64,000 nucleotides of DNA from Limnohabitans_A sp048020265 (GCF_048020265.1 NZ_CP171843.1:1116001-1180000), one strand, 5' to 3'; shown: positions 1 through 8,950, counted from the stretch's first letter. The notes: generated by a model not told the origin, from the letters alone. Program-made: numbers and translations.

Positions 1-1146
1 ACCACCGCTGTGATCCCTGCCGCCATGGCACAAGGCAAGGACATCAAGATTGCCCACATATACAGCAAGACCGGGCCACTGGAAGCCTATGGCAAGCAAA
101 CCCAAACCGGTCTGATGATGGGTTTGAGCTACGCCACAGGCGGCACCATGGAGGTGGCGGGCCGCAAGATCGTGGTCATCGAAAAAGACGACCAGGGCAA
201 GCCCGACCTGGGCAAGAACCTGCTGGCCGCCGCTTATGGCGACGACAAGGTGGACCTGGCCGTGGGTCCGACCGCCTCGCCTGTTGCGCTGGCCATGTTG
301 CCGGTGGCCGAAGAGTACAAAAAGATTTTGCTGGTCGAGCCAGCTGTAGCCGATTCGATCACCGGTGACAAGTGGAACAAATACATCTTCCGCACCGGCC
401 GCAACAGCAGCCAGGACGCGATTGCCAACGCCGTGGCGGTGGACAAGGAAGGTGTGAGCATCGTCACCATGGCGCAGGATTCGGCCTTTGGCCGTGATGG
501 TGTCAAGGCCTACAAGGACGCGATCAAGAAGGCCAAGTTGGTGCACGAAGAGTACCTGCCGCCGGCCACCACCGATTTCACTGCCGGTGCGCAGCGCATG
601 ATCGACAAGCTCAAGGGTTTGCCCGGCCGCAAGATCATCTTCATCATCTGGGCCGGTGGCAACCCGTTCAAGATCGCCGACATGGACTTGAAGCGCCACG
701 GCATCGAGATCGCCACGGGCGGTAACATCCTGCCCGCCATGGTGGCCTACAAGCAGTTCCCCGGCATGGAGGGTGCGGCCTACTATTACTTCGGCATGCC
801 CAAGAACCCGGTGAACGACGCCATGGTGGCTTCGCACTACCAGCAGTTCAAATCGCCGCCTGACTTCTTCACGGCAGGTGGTTTTTCGGCCGCCATGGCC
901 GTGGTCACCGCATTGAAGAAGACCAACGGCGACACCAACACCAACAAGCTCATCAGCACCATGGAAGGCATGAGCTTTGACACGCCCAAGGGCAAGATGA
1001 CCTTCCGCAAGGAAGACCACCAGGCCATGCAGAGCATGTACCACTTCAAGATCAAGGTCGATCCGGCGTTCGCCTGGGGCGTGCCCGAGCTGATCCGCGA
1101 GATCAAGCCCGAAGAAATGAACGTACCCATCCGCAACAAACGCTGA
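1..1146 (+). CDS. ABC transporter periplasmic binding protein, LivJ-like (5' partial)
   Basis: Binds the substrate of the importer encoded by the four following genes. The frame is open to the left window edge, so the true start lies outside; residues ending in AAMA just before QGKDIKIAHI look like the end of a secretory signal peptide. After it comes a type I periplasmic-binding fold (about 370 residues) of the leucine/amide receptor family, with the early segment IAHIYSKTGPLEAYGKQ and a central GPTASPVALAM segment. The stop overlaps the ATPase start by one base (TGATG), so the genes are translationally coupled. The ligand cannot be read from sequence; amides, urea, branched-chain amino acids and aromatic acids are all known for this family. 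Confidence 0.85.
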   Translation, partial: TTAVIPAAMAQGKDIKIAHIYSKTGPLEAYGKQTQTGLMMGLSYATGGTMEVAGRKIVVIEKDDQGKPDLGKNLLAAAYGDDKVDLAVGPTASPVALAMLPVAEEYKKILLVEPAVADSITGDKWNKYIFRTGRNSSQDAIANAVAVDKEGVSIVTMAQDSAFGRDGVKAYKDAIKKAKLVHEEYLPPATTDFTAGAQRMIDKLKGLPGRKIIFIIWAGGNPFKIADMDLKRHGIEIATGGNILPAMVAYKQFPGMEGAAYYYFGMPKNPVNDAMVASHYQQFKSPPDFFTAGGFSAAMAVVTALKKTNGDTNTNKLISTMEGMSFDTPKGKMTFRKEDHQAMQSMYHFKIKVDPAFAWGVPELIREIKPEEMNVPIRNKR

Positions 1147-1910
1147 TGCTACAAACCAACAACTTGACCGTGCGGTTTGGCGGTCATGTGGCGGTTAATG
1201 CGGTCTCGTGCCGCTTTGAACCCGGCACGCTGACCGCCATCGTCGGCCCCAACGGGGCAGGCAAGACCACGTACTTCAACCTCATCTCAGGGCAGTTGCC
1301 TGTGACCGATGGCACGGTGCACTTGAACGGGCGCGAGCTGACCGGTTTGCCTGCTTCGGCACGCACCCGCGCTGGCTTGGGCCGGGCGTTCCAGCTGACC
1401 AACCTCTTCCCGAACCTGTCGGTGTTGGAGAACGTGCGCCTGGCCGTGCAGGCCACGAAAGAGGGTGCCCACCGCCGCGGTTTGAACCTGTGGAGCATCT
1501 GGAGCGACCACGCGGCTTTGACCAACCGGGCTTTGGACATTCTGCAATCCGTGTCGATGACCGCGCAGCAGGATGCCCCGGTGTCCAGCTTGCCGCACGG
1601 CGACCAGCGCAAGCTGGAAGTGGCGCTCTTGATGGCACTGGAGCCTTCGGTCTACATGTTCGACGAGCCCACGGCGGGCATGAGCCACGACGAAGCGCCG
1701 GTGATCCTGGACCTGATCCGGCAGCTCAAAAAAGACAAGACCAAAACCATCTTGCTGGTCGAGCACAAGATGGACGTGGTCCGCGAGCTGGCCGACCGCA
1801 TCATCGTGCTGCACAACGGCGCTTTGGTGGCCGATGGCGAGCCGAACGAGGTGATCGCGTCGCCCATCGTGCAAGAGGCCTACTTGGGCAAAGCCAGGGA
1901 GGCCGCATGA
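1146..1910 (+). CDS. ABC transporter ATP-binding protein, LivG-like
   Basis: One of two cytoplasmic ATPases powering the importer. 254 residues, normal for LivG. Walker A GPNGAGKTT lies near residues 34-42, Walker B is VYMFDEPTAGM, and the H-loop is LLVEHKMDVV. The ABC signature reads LPHGDQRKLEVAL, a variant of the LSHGDQ form common in this subfamily, with Pro at the usual Ser. The start overlaps the binding-protein stop, and the end overlaps the LivF start by four bases (ATGA). The substrate is set by the binding protein, not by this subunit. Confidence 0.9.
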   Translation: MLQTNNLTVRFGGHVAVNAVSCRFEPGTLTAIVGPNGAGKTTYFNLISGQLPVTDGTVHLNGRELTGLPASARTRAGLGRAFQLTNLFPNLSVLENVRLAVQATKEGAHRRGLNLWSIWSDHAALTNRALDILQSVSMTAQQDAPVSSLPHGDQRKLEVALLMALEPSVYMFDEPTAGMSHDEAPVILDLIRQLKKDKTKTILLVEHKMDVVRELADRIIVLHNGALVADGEPNEVIASPIVQEAYLGKAREAA

Positions 1911-2647
1911 ACGCGCCAAACATGGACAAGAATTTGCTCACCCTCGAAGGCGTGCACACCCACATCGGGGCTTACCACATCCTGCACGGCGTGGACTTGG
2001 TCGTGCCGCGTGGCGAGCTGACCATGCTCTTGGGGCGCAATGGCGCAGGCAAGACCACCACGCTGCGCACCATCATGGGTCTGTGGCAGGCCTCACAGGG
2101 GCGCATCAGCTTTGGCGGCGAAGACATCACGGCGCTGAACACGCCCGCGATTGCGCAAAAGAACATCGCCTATGTGCCTGAAAACATGGGCATCTTTTCC
2201 GATCTGACGGTCAAGGAGAACATGCTGCTGGCCGCTCGCAGCGCCAAGCACGCGGCGCAGATGGACGAAGCGCGGCTGCAGTGGATTTTCAAACTGTTCC
2301 CGGCGGTGGAGAAATTCTGGAACCACCCGGCGGGCAAATTGTCTGGCGGACAAAAGCAGATGCTGGCCGTGTCGCGGGCCATTGTGGAGCCGCGCGATCT
2401 GCTGATCATCGACGAGCCCAGCAAGGGCCTGGCCCCGGCCATCATCCAGAACATGATCGACGCTTTTCAGCAACTCAAGGCCAGTGGCGTGACGATTTTG
2501 CTGGTGGAGCAAAACATCCACTTTGCGAAGCAACTGGGCGACTCCGTGGCCGTGATGGACAACGGCCGCGTGGTGCACGCAGGCCGCATGCAGGCGCTGG
2601 CCGAAGACGCGGCTTTGCAGCAATCCTTGTTGGGGCTGGCTTTATGA
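1907..2647 (+). CDS. ABC transporter ATP-binding protein, LivF-like
   Basis: Second ATPase of the importer. I chose the ATG at 1907, which gives 246 residues starting MNAPNMDKNLLTLEG; the much longer upstream-open frame only runs through LivG. Walker A GRNGAGKTT is near residues 43-51, the signature is LSGGQKQM, Walker B is LLIIDEPSKGL, and the H-loop is LLVEQNIHF. The segment PSKGLAP is typical of LivF rather than LivG. It overlaps LivG upstream and the permease start at 2644 downstream by four bases each, so the operon is tightly coupled. Confidence 0.9.
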   Translation: MNAPNMDKNLLTLEGVHTHIGAYHILHGVDLVVPRGELTMLLGRNGAGKTTTLRTIMGLWQASQGRISFGGEDITALNTPAIAQKNIAYVPENMGIFSDLTVKENMLLAARSAKHAAQMDEARLQWIFKLFPAVEKFWNHPAGKLSGGQKQMLAVSRAIVEPRDLLIIDEPSKGLAPAIIQNMIDAFQQLKASGVTILLVEQNIHFAKQLGDSVAVMDNGRVVHAGRMQALAEDAALQQSLLGLAL

Positions 2648-3630
2648 AGTTATTTCAAGATGTGGACATGCGTCCTTTGCTGCTGGTGCCGGTGCTGGCC
2701 TTGTTGGCCTTTCCCTTGATCGGCTCGGGCTCCACCTGGCTCACGCTGACCGTGGCCGGTCTGGCCATGGGCATGATCATTTTCATCATGGCCTCGGGCT
2801 TGACGCTGGTGTTTGGCCTGATGGACGTGCTGAACTTCGGCCACGGCCTGTTCATCGCGCTGGGCGCTTTTGTGGCCACCAGCGTGCTGGGCGCCATGGG
2901 CGACTGGACGGGCTCGGGCGAGTGGTGGCGCAACATGGTGGCGGTGCTGCCCGCCATGTTCATCGCCATGGCCGTGGCCGCTGCCGTGGGCCTGGCGTTT
3001 GAGCGCTTCATCGTGCGGCCTGTGTATGGCCAGCACCTCAAGCAGATCCTGATCACCATGGGCGGCATGATCATTGGCGAAGAACTCATCAAGGTCATCT
3101 GGGGGCCGCTGCAGATTGCTTTGCCTTTGCCTGAAGCCATGCGTGGCTCGGTGCTCTGGGGCGATGCGGCCATTGAAAAGTACCGCCTGCTGGCCGTGGC
3201 CGTGGGCCTGGCGGTGTTTGCCGCGCAAATGTGGGTGCTGGGCCGCACCAAGATCGGCCTGCTCATTCGCGCGGGCGTGCAAGACCGCGAGATGGTCGAG
3301 TCGCTCGGCTACCGCATCCGCCGCCTGTTTGTGGGCGTGTTCGTGGTGGGCAGTGCGCTGGCGGGTTTGGGCGGCGTCATGTGGGGCCTGTACCAGCAAA
3401 ACGTGGTGCCGCAGATGGGCGCGCAGGTCAACGTGCTGATCTTCATCGTCATCATCATCGGCGGGCTGGGTTCCACGGGTGGGGCGCTGATCGGTGCCTT
3501 GCTGGTGGGCCTGATGGCCAACTACACCGGTTTTTTGGCCCCCAAGGTGGCGCTGTTTTCGAACATTGCGCTGATGGCAGCGATTTTGTTGTGGCGTCCG
3601 CAGGGGGTCTACCCCGTGGCCAACCGCTGA
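2644..3630 (+). CDS. ABC transporter permease, LivH-like
   Basis: Inner-membrane permease of about 328 residues with roughly eight hydrophobic segments, which pairs with the LivM-like subunit. The start at 2644 (MKLFQDVDMRP) overlaps the LivF stop. Family marks include the LTLVFGLMDVLNFGHG region (about residues 55-70) and the IVIIIGGLGSTGGALIG region near the C-terminus, both typical of branched-chain-amide permeases. Next gene begins 10 bases downstream. Confidence 0.9.
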   Translation: MKLFQDVDMRPLLLVPVLALLAFPLIGSGSTWLTLTVAGLAMGMIIFIMASGLTLVFGLMDVLNFGHGLFIALGAFVATSVLGAMGDWTGSGEWWRNMVAVLPAMFIAMAVAAAVGLAFERFIVRPVYGQHLKQILITMGGMIIGEELIKVIWGPLQIALPLPEAMRGSVLWGDAAIEKYRLLAVAVGLAVFAAQMWVLGRTKIGLLIRAGVQDREMVESLGYRIRRLFVGVFVVGSALAGLGGVMWGLYQQNVVPQMGAQVNVLIFIVIIIGGLGSTGGALIGALLVGLMANYTGFLAPKVALFSNIALMAAILLWRPQGVYPVANR

Positions 3631-3640
3631 AGGGCTGGAC

Positions 3641-4741
3641 ATGTTGAACCGTTTGATTTCCAACGACCAGCCGCGCAGCCGTTTACTCGCAGCGGTGCTG
3701 ATCGTGATCCTGTTGGGCCTGGCTTTCGCACCGTTTTTGTTTCCTGGCGTTAAAGCCTTGTCGGTGGCGGCCAAGGTGCTGATTTTTGTGGTGCTGGTGG
3801 TCGGCTTTGATTTGCTGCTGGGCTACACCGGCATCGTGAGTTTTGCCCACACCATGTTCTTTGGCATCGGGGCTTATGGCATCGCCATCTCGTCCAACAC
3901 CTGGGGGCCGACCTGGGGTGCCATTGGCTTGGGCTTTGCGCTCTCGCTGGGCCTGACGCTCGCGCTCTCGCTGGCCATTGGCTTGTTTTCGCTGCGGGTG
4001 CGGGCCATCTTTTTCGCCATGATCACGCTGGCCGTGGCCGCCGCTTTCCAGACCCTGGCCTCGCAGCTGTCAGACTTCACTGGCGGCGAGGACGGACTGA
4101 GCTTCAAGCTGCCTGAGGTCTTGTTGCCCAGCACCGAGTTTAGCGAGGAGCCTTTCCTGGGCGTGTCACTCGACGGGCGTTTGCTGTCTTATTACCTGCT
4201 CTTCGTGCTGGCTTTGGGCATGCTGCTGGCCATGCTGCGCATCGTCAACTCGCCCTTTGGCCGGGTGCTGCAGGCCATCCGGGAAAACGAATTCCGTGCG
4301 GAGGCTATTGGCTACCGCGTGGTGGTCTACCGTACGCTGTCGAGCGTGCTGTCGGCCTTGTTTGCCTGTGTGGCCGGGGCCATGCTGGCGCTTTGGCTGC
4401 GTTACAACGGGCCGGACACCTCGCTGAGTTTTGAAATCATGATGGACGTGCTGTTGATCGTGGTGATCGGCGGCATGGGCACGGTCTACGGCGCGGCGAT
4501 TGGCTCGATGCTGTTCTTGCTGGCGCAAAGCTATTTGCAAGACCTGTTGCGTCTGGCCAGCGAGGCGGCCGCTGCCTGGCCTCTGTTGTCGGCCCTGTTG
4601 TCACCTGATCGCTGGTTGCTGTGGCTGGGCTTGTTGTTCGTGCTGTCGGTGTATTACTTTCCCACCGGCGTGGTGGGGCGCTTGCGCGTGCGCGCTGCCC
4701 TCAAGCAGCGCGGCAAGCCAGGCGTTCAGGAGGCCGCATGA
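3641..4741 (+). CDS. ABC transporter permease, LivM-like
   Basis: Second inner-membrane permease (366 residues). It has the LivM-type segments GYTGIVSFAHTMFFG (after two N-terminal helices) and VVIGGMGTVYGAAIGS (C-terminal third), which bracket the conserved permease domain. It follows LivH by 10 bases and overlaps the hydrolase start by four bases, showing that the hydrolase belongs to the same transcript. Confidence 0.9.
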   Translation: MLNRLISNDQPRSRLLAAVLIVILLGLAFAPFLFPGVKALSVAAKVLIFVVLVVGFDLLLGYTGIVSFAHTMFFGIGAYGIAISSNTWGPTWGAIGLGFALSLGLTLALSLAIGLFSLRVRAIFFAMITLAVAAAFQTLASQLSDFTGGEDGLSFKLPEVLLPSTEFSEEPFLGVSLDGRLLSYYLLFVLALGMLLAMLRIVNSPFGRVLQAIRENEFRAEAIGYRVVVYRTLSSVLSALFACVAGAMLALWLRYNGPDTSLSFEIMMDVLLIVVIGGMGTVYGAAIGSMLFLLAQSYLQDLLRLASEAAAAWPLLSALLSPDRWLLWLGLLFVLSVYYFPTGVVGRLRVRAALKQRGKPGVQEAA

Positions 4742-5604
4742 GTTTCACTTCCAACTACATCCGCTGCGCCGGGCTGGAAATCCATTACACCGACTGGGGC
4801 AAGGCCGAAAAAGGCACGGTGATCGCCTGGCATGGCCTGGCCCGCACGGGCCGTGACATGGACGAGCTGGCTGCGCACCTGAGCCAGCGTGGCTGGCGCG
4901 TGATTTGTCCGGACACCGTGGGGCGAGGTTTGTCGCAATGGAGCGCTGACCCGAAAAACGAGTACTGCCTGGCCTTTTACGCCCGCCTGGCGCGTGAGCT
5001 GATGGACGGTTTGCAATTGCGTGCCGTGCATTGGGTGGGCACCTCGATGGGCGGTGCGATCGGCACCGTGTGCGCGGGCGGCCTGGTGGAGCCCACGCTC
5101 AAACACCGCATCTTGAGCCTGACCCTGAACGACAACGCGCCGCAATTGGCGCAAGCGGCCATTGACCGCATCAAAGCCTATGCGGGCAGCCCGCCCAGCT
5201 TTGCGACGGTGACCGAACTGGAGGCTTTTTTGCGCCAGGTCTACAAGCCCTTTGGCTGGCTCAGCGATGCGCAATGGCGTCGGTTGACCGAGACTTCGGT
5301 GCGCCGCCTGCCGGATGGCCGCATCACGCCGCATTACGACCCGGCCATGGCGATGCAGCTGACGGCGCACACCAACGATTACCTGATTTGGGCGCACTAC
5401 GACGCACTCAAACTGCCTGTGCTGCTGTTGCGCGGGGTGGAGTCGGATTTGGTGCTGCCCGAGACAGTGACCGAAATGCGCGTTCGCGGGCCGGGTGCGC
5501 TGGGCCTGCTGCGGCACATCGAGGTACCCGGCTGCGGTCATGCTCCGGCCTTGAATGTGCTGCAACAACTCGAGTGGGTGACGGAGTTCATTGAATCAGC
5601 TTGA
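4738..5604 (+). CDS. alpha/beta hydrolase
   Basis: Serine hydrolase of 288 residues whose ATG at 4738 overlaps the livM-like stop. It has the oxyanion-region WHGLARTGRDM, the nucleophile elbow GTSMGG with Ser about residue 103, and a late His in GCGHAP (about residue 268); the acid is probably Asp in RGVESDLVLP. No signal peptide is seen, so it is probably cytoplasmic. Position as the last gene of an importer operon suggests that it hydrolyses an imported ester, amide or ring-cleavage compound, but this is inference; the substrate is unknown. Confidence 0.8.
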   Translation: MSFTSNYIRCAGLEIHYTDWGKAEKGTVIAWHGLARTGRDMDELAAHLSQRGWRVICPDTVGRGLSQWSADPKNEYCLAFYARLARELMDGLQLRAVHWVGTSMGGAIGTVCAGGLVEPTLKHRILSLTLNDNAPQLAQAAIDRIKAYAGSPPSFATVTELEAFLRQVYKPFGWLSDAQWRRLTETSVRRLPDGRITPHYDPAMAMQLTAHTNDYLIWAHYDALKLPVLLLRGVESDLVLPETVTEMRVRGPGALGLLRHIEVPGCGHAPALNVLQQLEWVTEFIESA

Positions 5605-5609
5605 GTGCC

Positions 5610-5685
5610 CATTCGCGAGCAGGGGCTCGCTCCCACCAAGACAAATCCCTGGTGCCGTGTGGGAGGCCGCCCCTGCGGCCGAATG
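5610..5685. repeat. REPIN-like inverted pair of REP elements
   Basis: Two 27-base elements in opposite orientation, 5610-5636 (plus) and 5659-5685 (minus), separated by 22 bases. Read in the same sense, both are CATTC, a 6-bp stem, the loop AGGG, the complementary stem, then TCCCAC. The stem is GCGAGC/GCTCGC in one and GGCCGC/GCGGCC in the other, so changes on one arm are compensated on the other. The layout matches REP/REPIN elements known from Pseudomonas and other proteobacteria. It lies just after the hydrolase stop and before the convergent hemH end. Confidence 0.75.
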
Positions 5686-5718
5686 GTGGTGCGGCACAAG
5701 CACCCGAGCCAGACCAAA

Positions 5719-5745
5719 CATTCGCGAGCAGGGGCTCGCTCACAC
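5719..5745 (+). repeat. REP element, third copy
   Basis: Same 27-base element as 5610-5636 in the same orientation, differing only in the tail (TCACAC instead of TCCCAC). It keeps the GCGAGC-AGGG-GCTCGC hairpin. It sits 12 bases from the end of hemH. Confidence 0.75.
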
Positions 5746-5757
5746 GACACGCAGGAA

Positions 5758-6846
5758 TCAGGCTTTAGCGCCGTGCGCCAAGGCCCGTGCACGGCTGGCG
5801 GCCAAGGCTTTCTGGTCCGGTGCTGACAAATCCCAGCCCTGCATGTGTCCCAAGCTGATGTCGGCGAGTGCCTCGATCCACTGGGCGTGGTTGTTCAGGC
5901 AGGGGATGTAGCTGAAGCTTTCGCCGCCCGCATGCAGGAAGGCTTCTTGCGCTTCTTGCTGAATCTCCTCCAGGGTCTCCAGGCAGTCGCTGGTGAAGCC
6001 AGGGCAGATCACGTCGACTTTTTTCACGCCTTGCTGCGCCATGGCGATCAGCGTGGGCTCGGTGTAGGGCTCCAGCCACTTGGCCTTGCCAAAGCGTGAC
6101 TGGAAGGTGAGTTTGTATTGGTCTTTGGACAGGCCCAGCGCCTCGGCCAGCAAGCGGCCGGTTTTCATGCATTCGCAGTGGTAGGGGTCACCCAGTTGAA
6201 GGGTGCGCTCGGGCACGCCGTGAAAGCTCATGACCAGTTGCTCGGCCTGGCCGTGGGCGGCCCAATGTGCCCGCACCGTTTGCGCCAGCGCGGCAATGTA
6301 CCGTGGGTCGTCGTGGTAGCGGTTGACAAAGCGCAGCTCGGGGATGAGCCGGGTTTTCAGGCCCCAGCGGTAAACCGCGTCGAACACGCTGGCCGTGGTG
6401 GTGCCGCTGTACTGCGGGTAGGCGGGCACGATCAGCACGCGCTGCACGCCCTCGGCCTTCAAGGCGCTGAGTTGCTCGGGGATGGACGGCTGGCCGTAGC
6501 GCATGGCGTAGCGCACGGTGACGTGGTGGCCACGCTCTTGCAGCGTCGTGCCCAGCGACTGGGCCTGTTGTTCGGTGAAGGCTTTCAAAGGCGAGCCCTG
6601 ATCGGTCCAGATGCTGGCGTATTTGGCGGCCGATTTGGCCGGGCGCACGCGCAAGATGATGCCGTGCAGGATCAACCACCAGATGGGTTTGGGGATCTCG
6701 ACCACGCGGCTGTCGCCCAGAAACTCGGCCAGGTACTTGCGCAGGGCTGGGGCGGTGGGTGCGCTGGGCGTGCCCAGATTGCAATACAGCACCGCGGTGC
6801 GGGCGGCCTGACCATGCTGGAAGGAGGGTTCTTGTTGAAATGCCAT
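5758..6846 (-). CDS. hemH: ferrochelatase
   Basis: Inserts ferrous iron into protoporphyrin IX in the last step of heme synthesis; cytoplasmic or membrane-associated. I chose the ATG at 6846 (MAFQQEPSFQHG), giving 362 residues, the usual bacterial length; the longer frame to 6936 would run into the divergent HAD gene. The family segments are present: VLYCNLGTPSAP near the start, VPAYPQYSGTTTASV in the middle, SFHGVPERTLQLGDPYHCEC with the catalytic His, then FQSRFGKAKWLEPYT and CPGFTSDCLETLEEI with the conserved acidic residues. Heme supply is relevant to the heme-containing nitrate reductase and to the heme-uptake genes at the right edge. Confidence 0.95.
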   Translation of the reverse strand: MAFQQEPSFQHGQAARTAVLYCNLGTPSAPTAPALRKYLAEFLGDSRVVEIPKPIWWLILHGIILRVRPAKSAAKYASIWTDQGSPLKAFTEQQAQSLGTTLQERGHHVTVRYAMRYGQPSIPEQLSALKAEGVQRVLIVPAYPQYSGTTTASVFDAVYRWGLKTRLIPELRFVNRYHDDPRYIAALAQTVRAHWAAHGQAEQLVMSFHGVPERTLQLGDPYHCECMKTGRLLAEALGLSKDQYKLTFQSRFGKAKWLEPYTEPTLIAMAQQGVKKVDVICPGFTSDCLETLEEIQQEAQEAFLHAGGESFSYIPCLNNHAQWIEALADISLGHMQGWDLSAPDQKALAASRARALAHGAKA

Positions 6847-6865
6847 GCGGTATTCTCCCACCACC

Positions 6866-7582
6866 ATGATTGACATTTCCCGAATCAAAGCCATTACCCT
6901 CGATCTGGACGACACTTTGTGGCCCGTTTGGCCCACGATTGGCCGGGCTGAGGTGGTTTTACAGACCTGGCTGAGCGCTCATGCCCCCGGTGCGGCAGCA
7001 CTGTCGGCCGATGCCGAACTCAAAAAAGCCATCCGCGCCGAAATCAACGCCCGCCACGCCGACCGCGCGCACGATTTGTCGTTTCTGCGTCGGGAGTCGA
7101 TCCGTGCCATGCTGCAGCAAGCCGGGGAGCCCGTGCACCTGGCCGAGGCGGCTTTTGAGGTGTTTTTTGCCGAGCGCCAGAGGGTCGATTTGTTTGATGA
7201 TGCGCTGCCCGCGCTGGCATTCTGGAGCCAGCGCATGCCGGTGGTGGCGCTGTCGAATGGCAATGCCGATGTGCACCGGGTGGGCATTGGTCAGCACTTT
7301 CATGCCAGCGTGAGTGCCCAGACGCTGGGCGTGGCCAAGCCGGACCTGCGTATTTTTGTGGCGGGTGCCGCAGCGGCGGGTGTGCAGCCGCATGAGGTGC
7401 TGCACATTGGCGACGACGCGCACGCCGACTGCGTGGGGGCTTTGGCCGCAGGCATGCAGGTCGCCTGGCTCAACCGCGAAGGCCACGACTGGACCCATGG
7501 CGACACCCGTCCACACCTGGAGGTGCGAGACTTGCACGCGCTGTGCGCCTGCTGGCCCGATTACACAAACTCAGGAGAATGA
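6866..7582 (+). CDS. HAD-superfamily hydrolase
   Basis: Predicted small-molecule phosphatase of about 238 residues. Motif I is DLDDTLW (nucleophile Asp about residue 13, general acid about 15), motif II is ALSNGNADV, motif III includes LGVAKPDL and motif IV is HIGDDAHAD; the cap is an alpha-helical insert after motif I. I chose the ATG at 6866; an in-frame ATG at 6845 would overlap the divergent hemH start. It ends two bases before the GST start, so the two are probably co-transcribed. The substrate is unknown. Confidence 0.85.
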   Translation: MIDISRIKAITLDLDDTLWPVWPTIGRAEVVLQTWLSAHAPGAAALSADAELKKAIRAEINARHADRAHDLSFLRRESIRAMLQQAGEPVHLAEAAFEVFFAERQRVDLFDDALPALAFWSQRMPVVALSNGNADVHRVGIGQHFHASVSAQTLGVAKPDLRIFVAGAAAAGVQPHEVLHIGDDAHADCVGALAAGMQVAWLNREGHDWTHGDTRPHLEVRDLHALCACWPDYTNSGE

Positions 7583-7583
7583 C

Positions 7584-8234
7584 ATGACTTTGAAGATTTA
7601 CGGCATTGGCGCATCCCGCGCTGCCCGCCCGATTTGGACCGCGCTGGAGCTGGGGGTGCCGTTTGAGCACATCCCCACGCCTTATGCCGGTGGTGCGACG
7701 CGCACGCCCGAGTTTTTGGCCATCAATCCCAATGGCCACATCCCGGCCCTGGTGGACGAGCGCCCCGAAGGGGCAGTCACGGTGTGGGAAAGCATGGCTT
7801 GTGCGCTGTACATCGCGCGGGTGCACGGCAAGGCCGATGGCCAGTCCATCGCGCCCGCCAATGCCCGCGAAGAAGCCGAAGCACTGCGCTGGAGTTTCTG
7901 GACCGTGACCGAGCTTGAAAAAGACGCACTCACCGTGCTGATGCACCGCATGGCCATGCCCGAAGACCAGCGCAAGCCCGAGCTGGCTGACCAAGCAGAA
8001 AGCCGTCTGAAGGTGCCATTGGCTGTGCTGGAAAAACACCTCCAAGCCCAAAATGCCCAAGGCCAGGCGTACCTGGCAGCCAACCGCTTCACCGTGGCCG
8101 ACGTGTGCGTGGCCAGTGTGGCCAGCTGGATCCGCCCAGCCGCTGCGCTGCTGGCGCACTACCCGGCGGTCGCAAGCTGGTTGCACGCCTGTGTGGAACG
8201 CCCAGCCCAAAAGCAGGCGCGGGCGATGAAGTAA
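7584..8234 (+). CDS. glutathione S-transferase family protein
   Basis: 216-residue protein with an N-terminal thioredoxin-like domain (LKIYGIGASRAARPIWTALE, then NPNGHIPALVDE and the glutathione-binding WESMACALYI) and an all-helical C-terminal domain with the usual ADVCVAS segment. The start follows AGGAGA by a few bases. It probably conjugates or isomerises electrophiles in the cytoplasm, but the specific reaction cannot be inferred. It converges with ytfE, whose stop lies seven bases away. Confidence 0.85.
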   Translation: MTLKIYGIGASRAARPIWTALELGVPFEHIPTPYAGGATRTPEFLAINPNGHIPALVDERPEGAVTVWESMACALYIARVHGKADGQSIAPANAREEAEALRWSFWTVTELEKDALTVLMHRMAMPEDQRKPELADQAESRLKVPLAVLEKHLQAQNAQGQAYLAANRFTVADVCVASVASWIRPAAALLAHYPAVASWLHACVERPAQKQARAMK

Positions 8235-8241
8235 GGGGGGC

Positions 8242-8937
8242 TCAGTGCTGAGCCTGGCCTTCGAAGGCCGGGAACAGCAGGTTGTTTTCCGTGTGGATGT
8301 GCTCGATCAGGTCTTCGGTCAGCCGGGCAGTGCCTGCGTACAGAGCCTGCCAGGTGTTGCAGGCTCCAACAGGCGGCTGGTGCTGCGTGGTCAACTCGGC
8401 CAGCCGCTCCAGTTGGGCACCGTGGCTCACATGCTCGTGGCGCATCATGCCGATCGGGTGCACCACCATCGGGTGACCGCCTTGCTTGAGCAGCGGGAAC
8501 AGGATCTGTTCTTCCTTGGCCATGTGTTCCAGCAGCTCCTGTTCCATGGTTTCCAGGTGATCGGCCAGGCCGTGTGGCACTTGCGGGTGGTCACGGTGCA
8601 CCGCCTCCACACGGCGCGCCATGCGGATGAGTTCGGGCAGTTGCTGGCGGTGCACCTCGTGGTAGCGCTGCAGGATGTGGTCCACCAAATCGCTGGCCGA
8701 AGGGGCAGGGGGCAGTTCGTCGGTGCGCTCCAGCGCGTTCAGAGCCTTCAGTACCTCGCCCGCGTCCAGGCCTTTTTCGGCGCAGGCTGTGGCCAGTGAC
8801 TGTTGGCCGCCACAGCAAAAATCCAGCTTCAGTTTGCGAAAGATGGCGGTGGCCCCGGGAATTTGCACCGCCAATGAACCGATGCTTTGCTGAGCCTGGC
8901 TTGCAAGGGCGGTGGTCTGGGCTGCGACGTGTGTCAT
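8242..8937 (-). CDS. ytfE: iron-sulfur cluster repair di-iron protein (RIC/ScdA family)
   Basis: Cytoplasmic di-iron protein that helps restore Fe-S clusters damaged by NO or peroxide. The ATG at 8937 has AAAGGA upstream and gives 231 residues, the family length. The N-terminal ScdA domain carries the CCGG motif (Cys about 41 and 42, in LDFCCGGQQSLATAC); the hemerythrin-like part supplies His and Glu ligands in HILQRYHEVHRQQ, EQELLEHMAKEEQILFP, MMRHEHVSHG and EHIHTENNLLFP. The promoter and NsrR-like operator upstream fit NO control. Confidence 0.93.
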   Translation of the reverse strand: MTHVAAQTTALASQAQQSIGSLAVQIPGATAIFRKLKLDFCCGGQQSLATACAEKGLDAGEVLKALNALERTDELPPAPSASDLVDHILQRYHEVHRQQLPELIRMARRVEAVHRDHPQVPHGLADHLETMEQELLEHMAKEEQILFPLLKQGGHPMVVHPIGMMRHEHVSHGAQLERLAELTTQHQPPVGACNTWQALYAGTARLTEDLIEHIHTENNLLFPAFEGQAQH

Positions 8938-8950
8938 GTGTTTTCCTTTA

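Noticed and set aside
6847..6936. N-terminal extension of hemH
   Set aside because: It would overlap the HAD gene start on the other strand and adds residues not seen in ferrochelatases.
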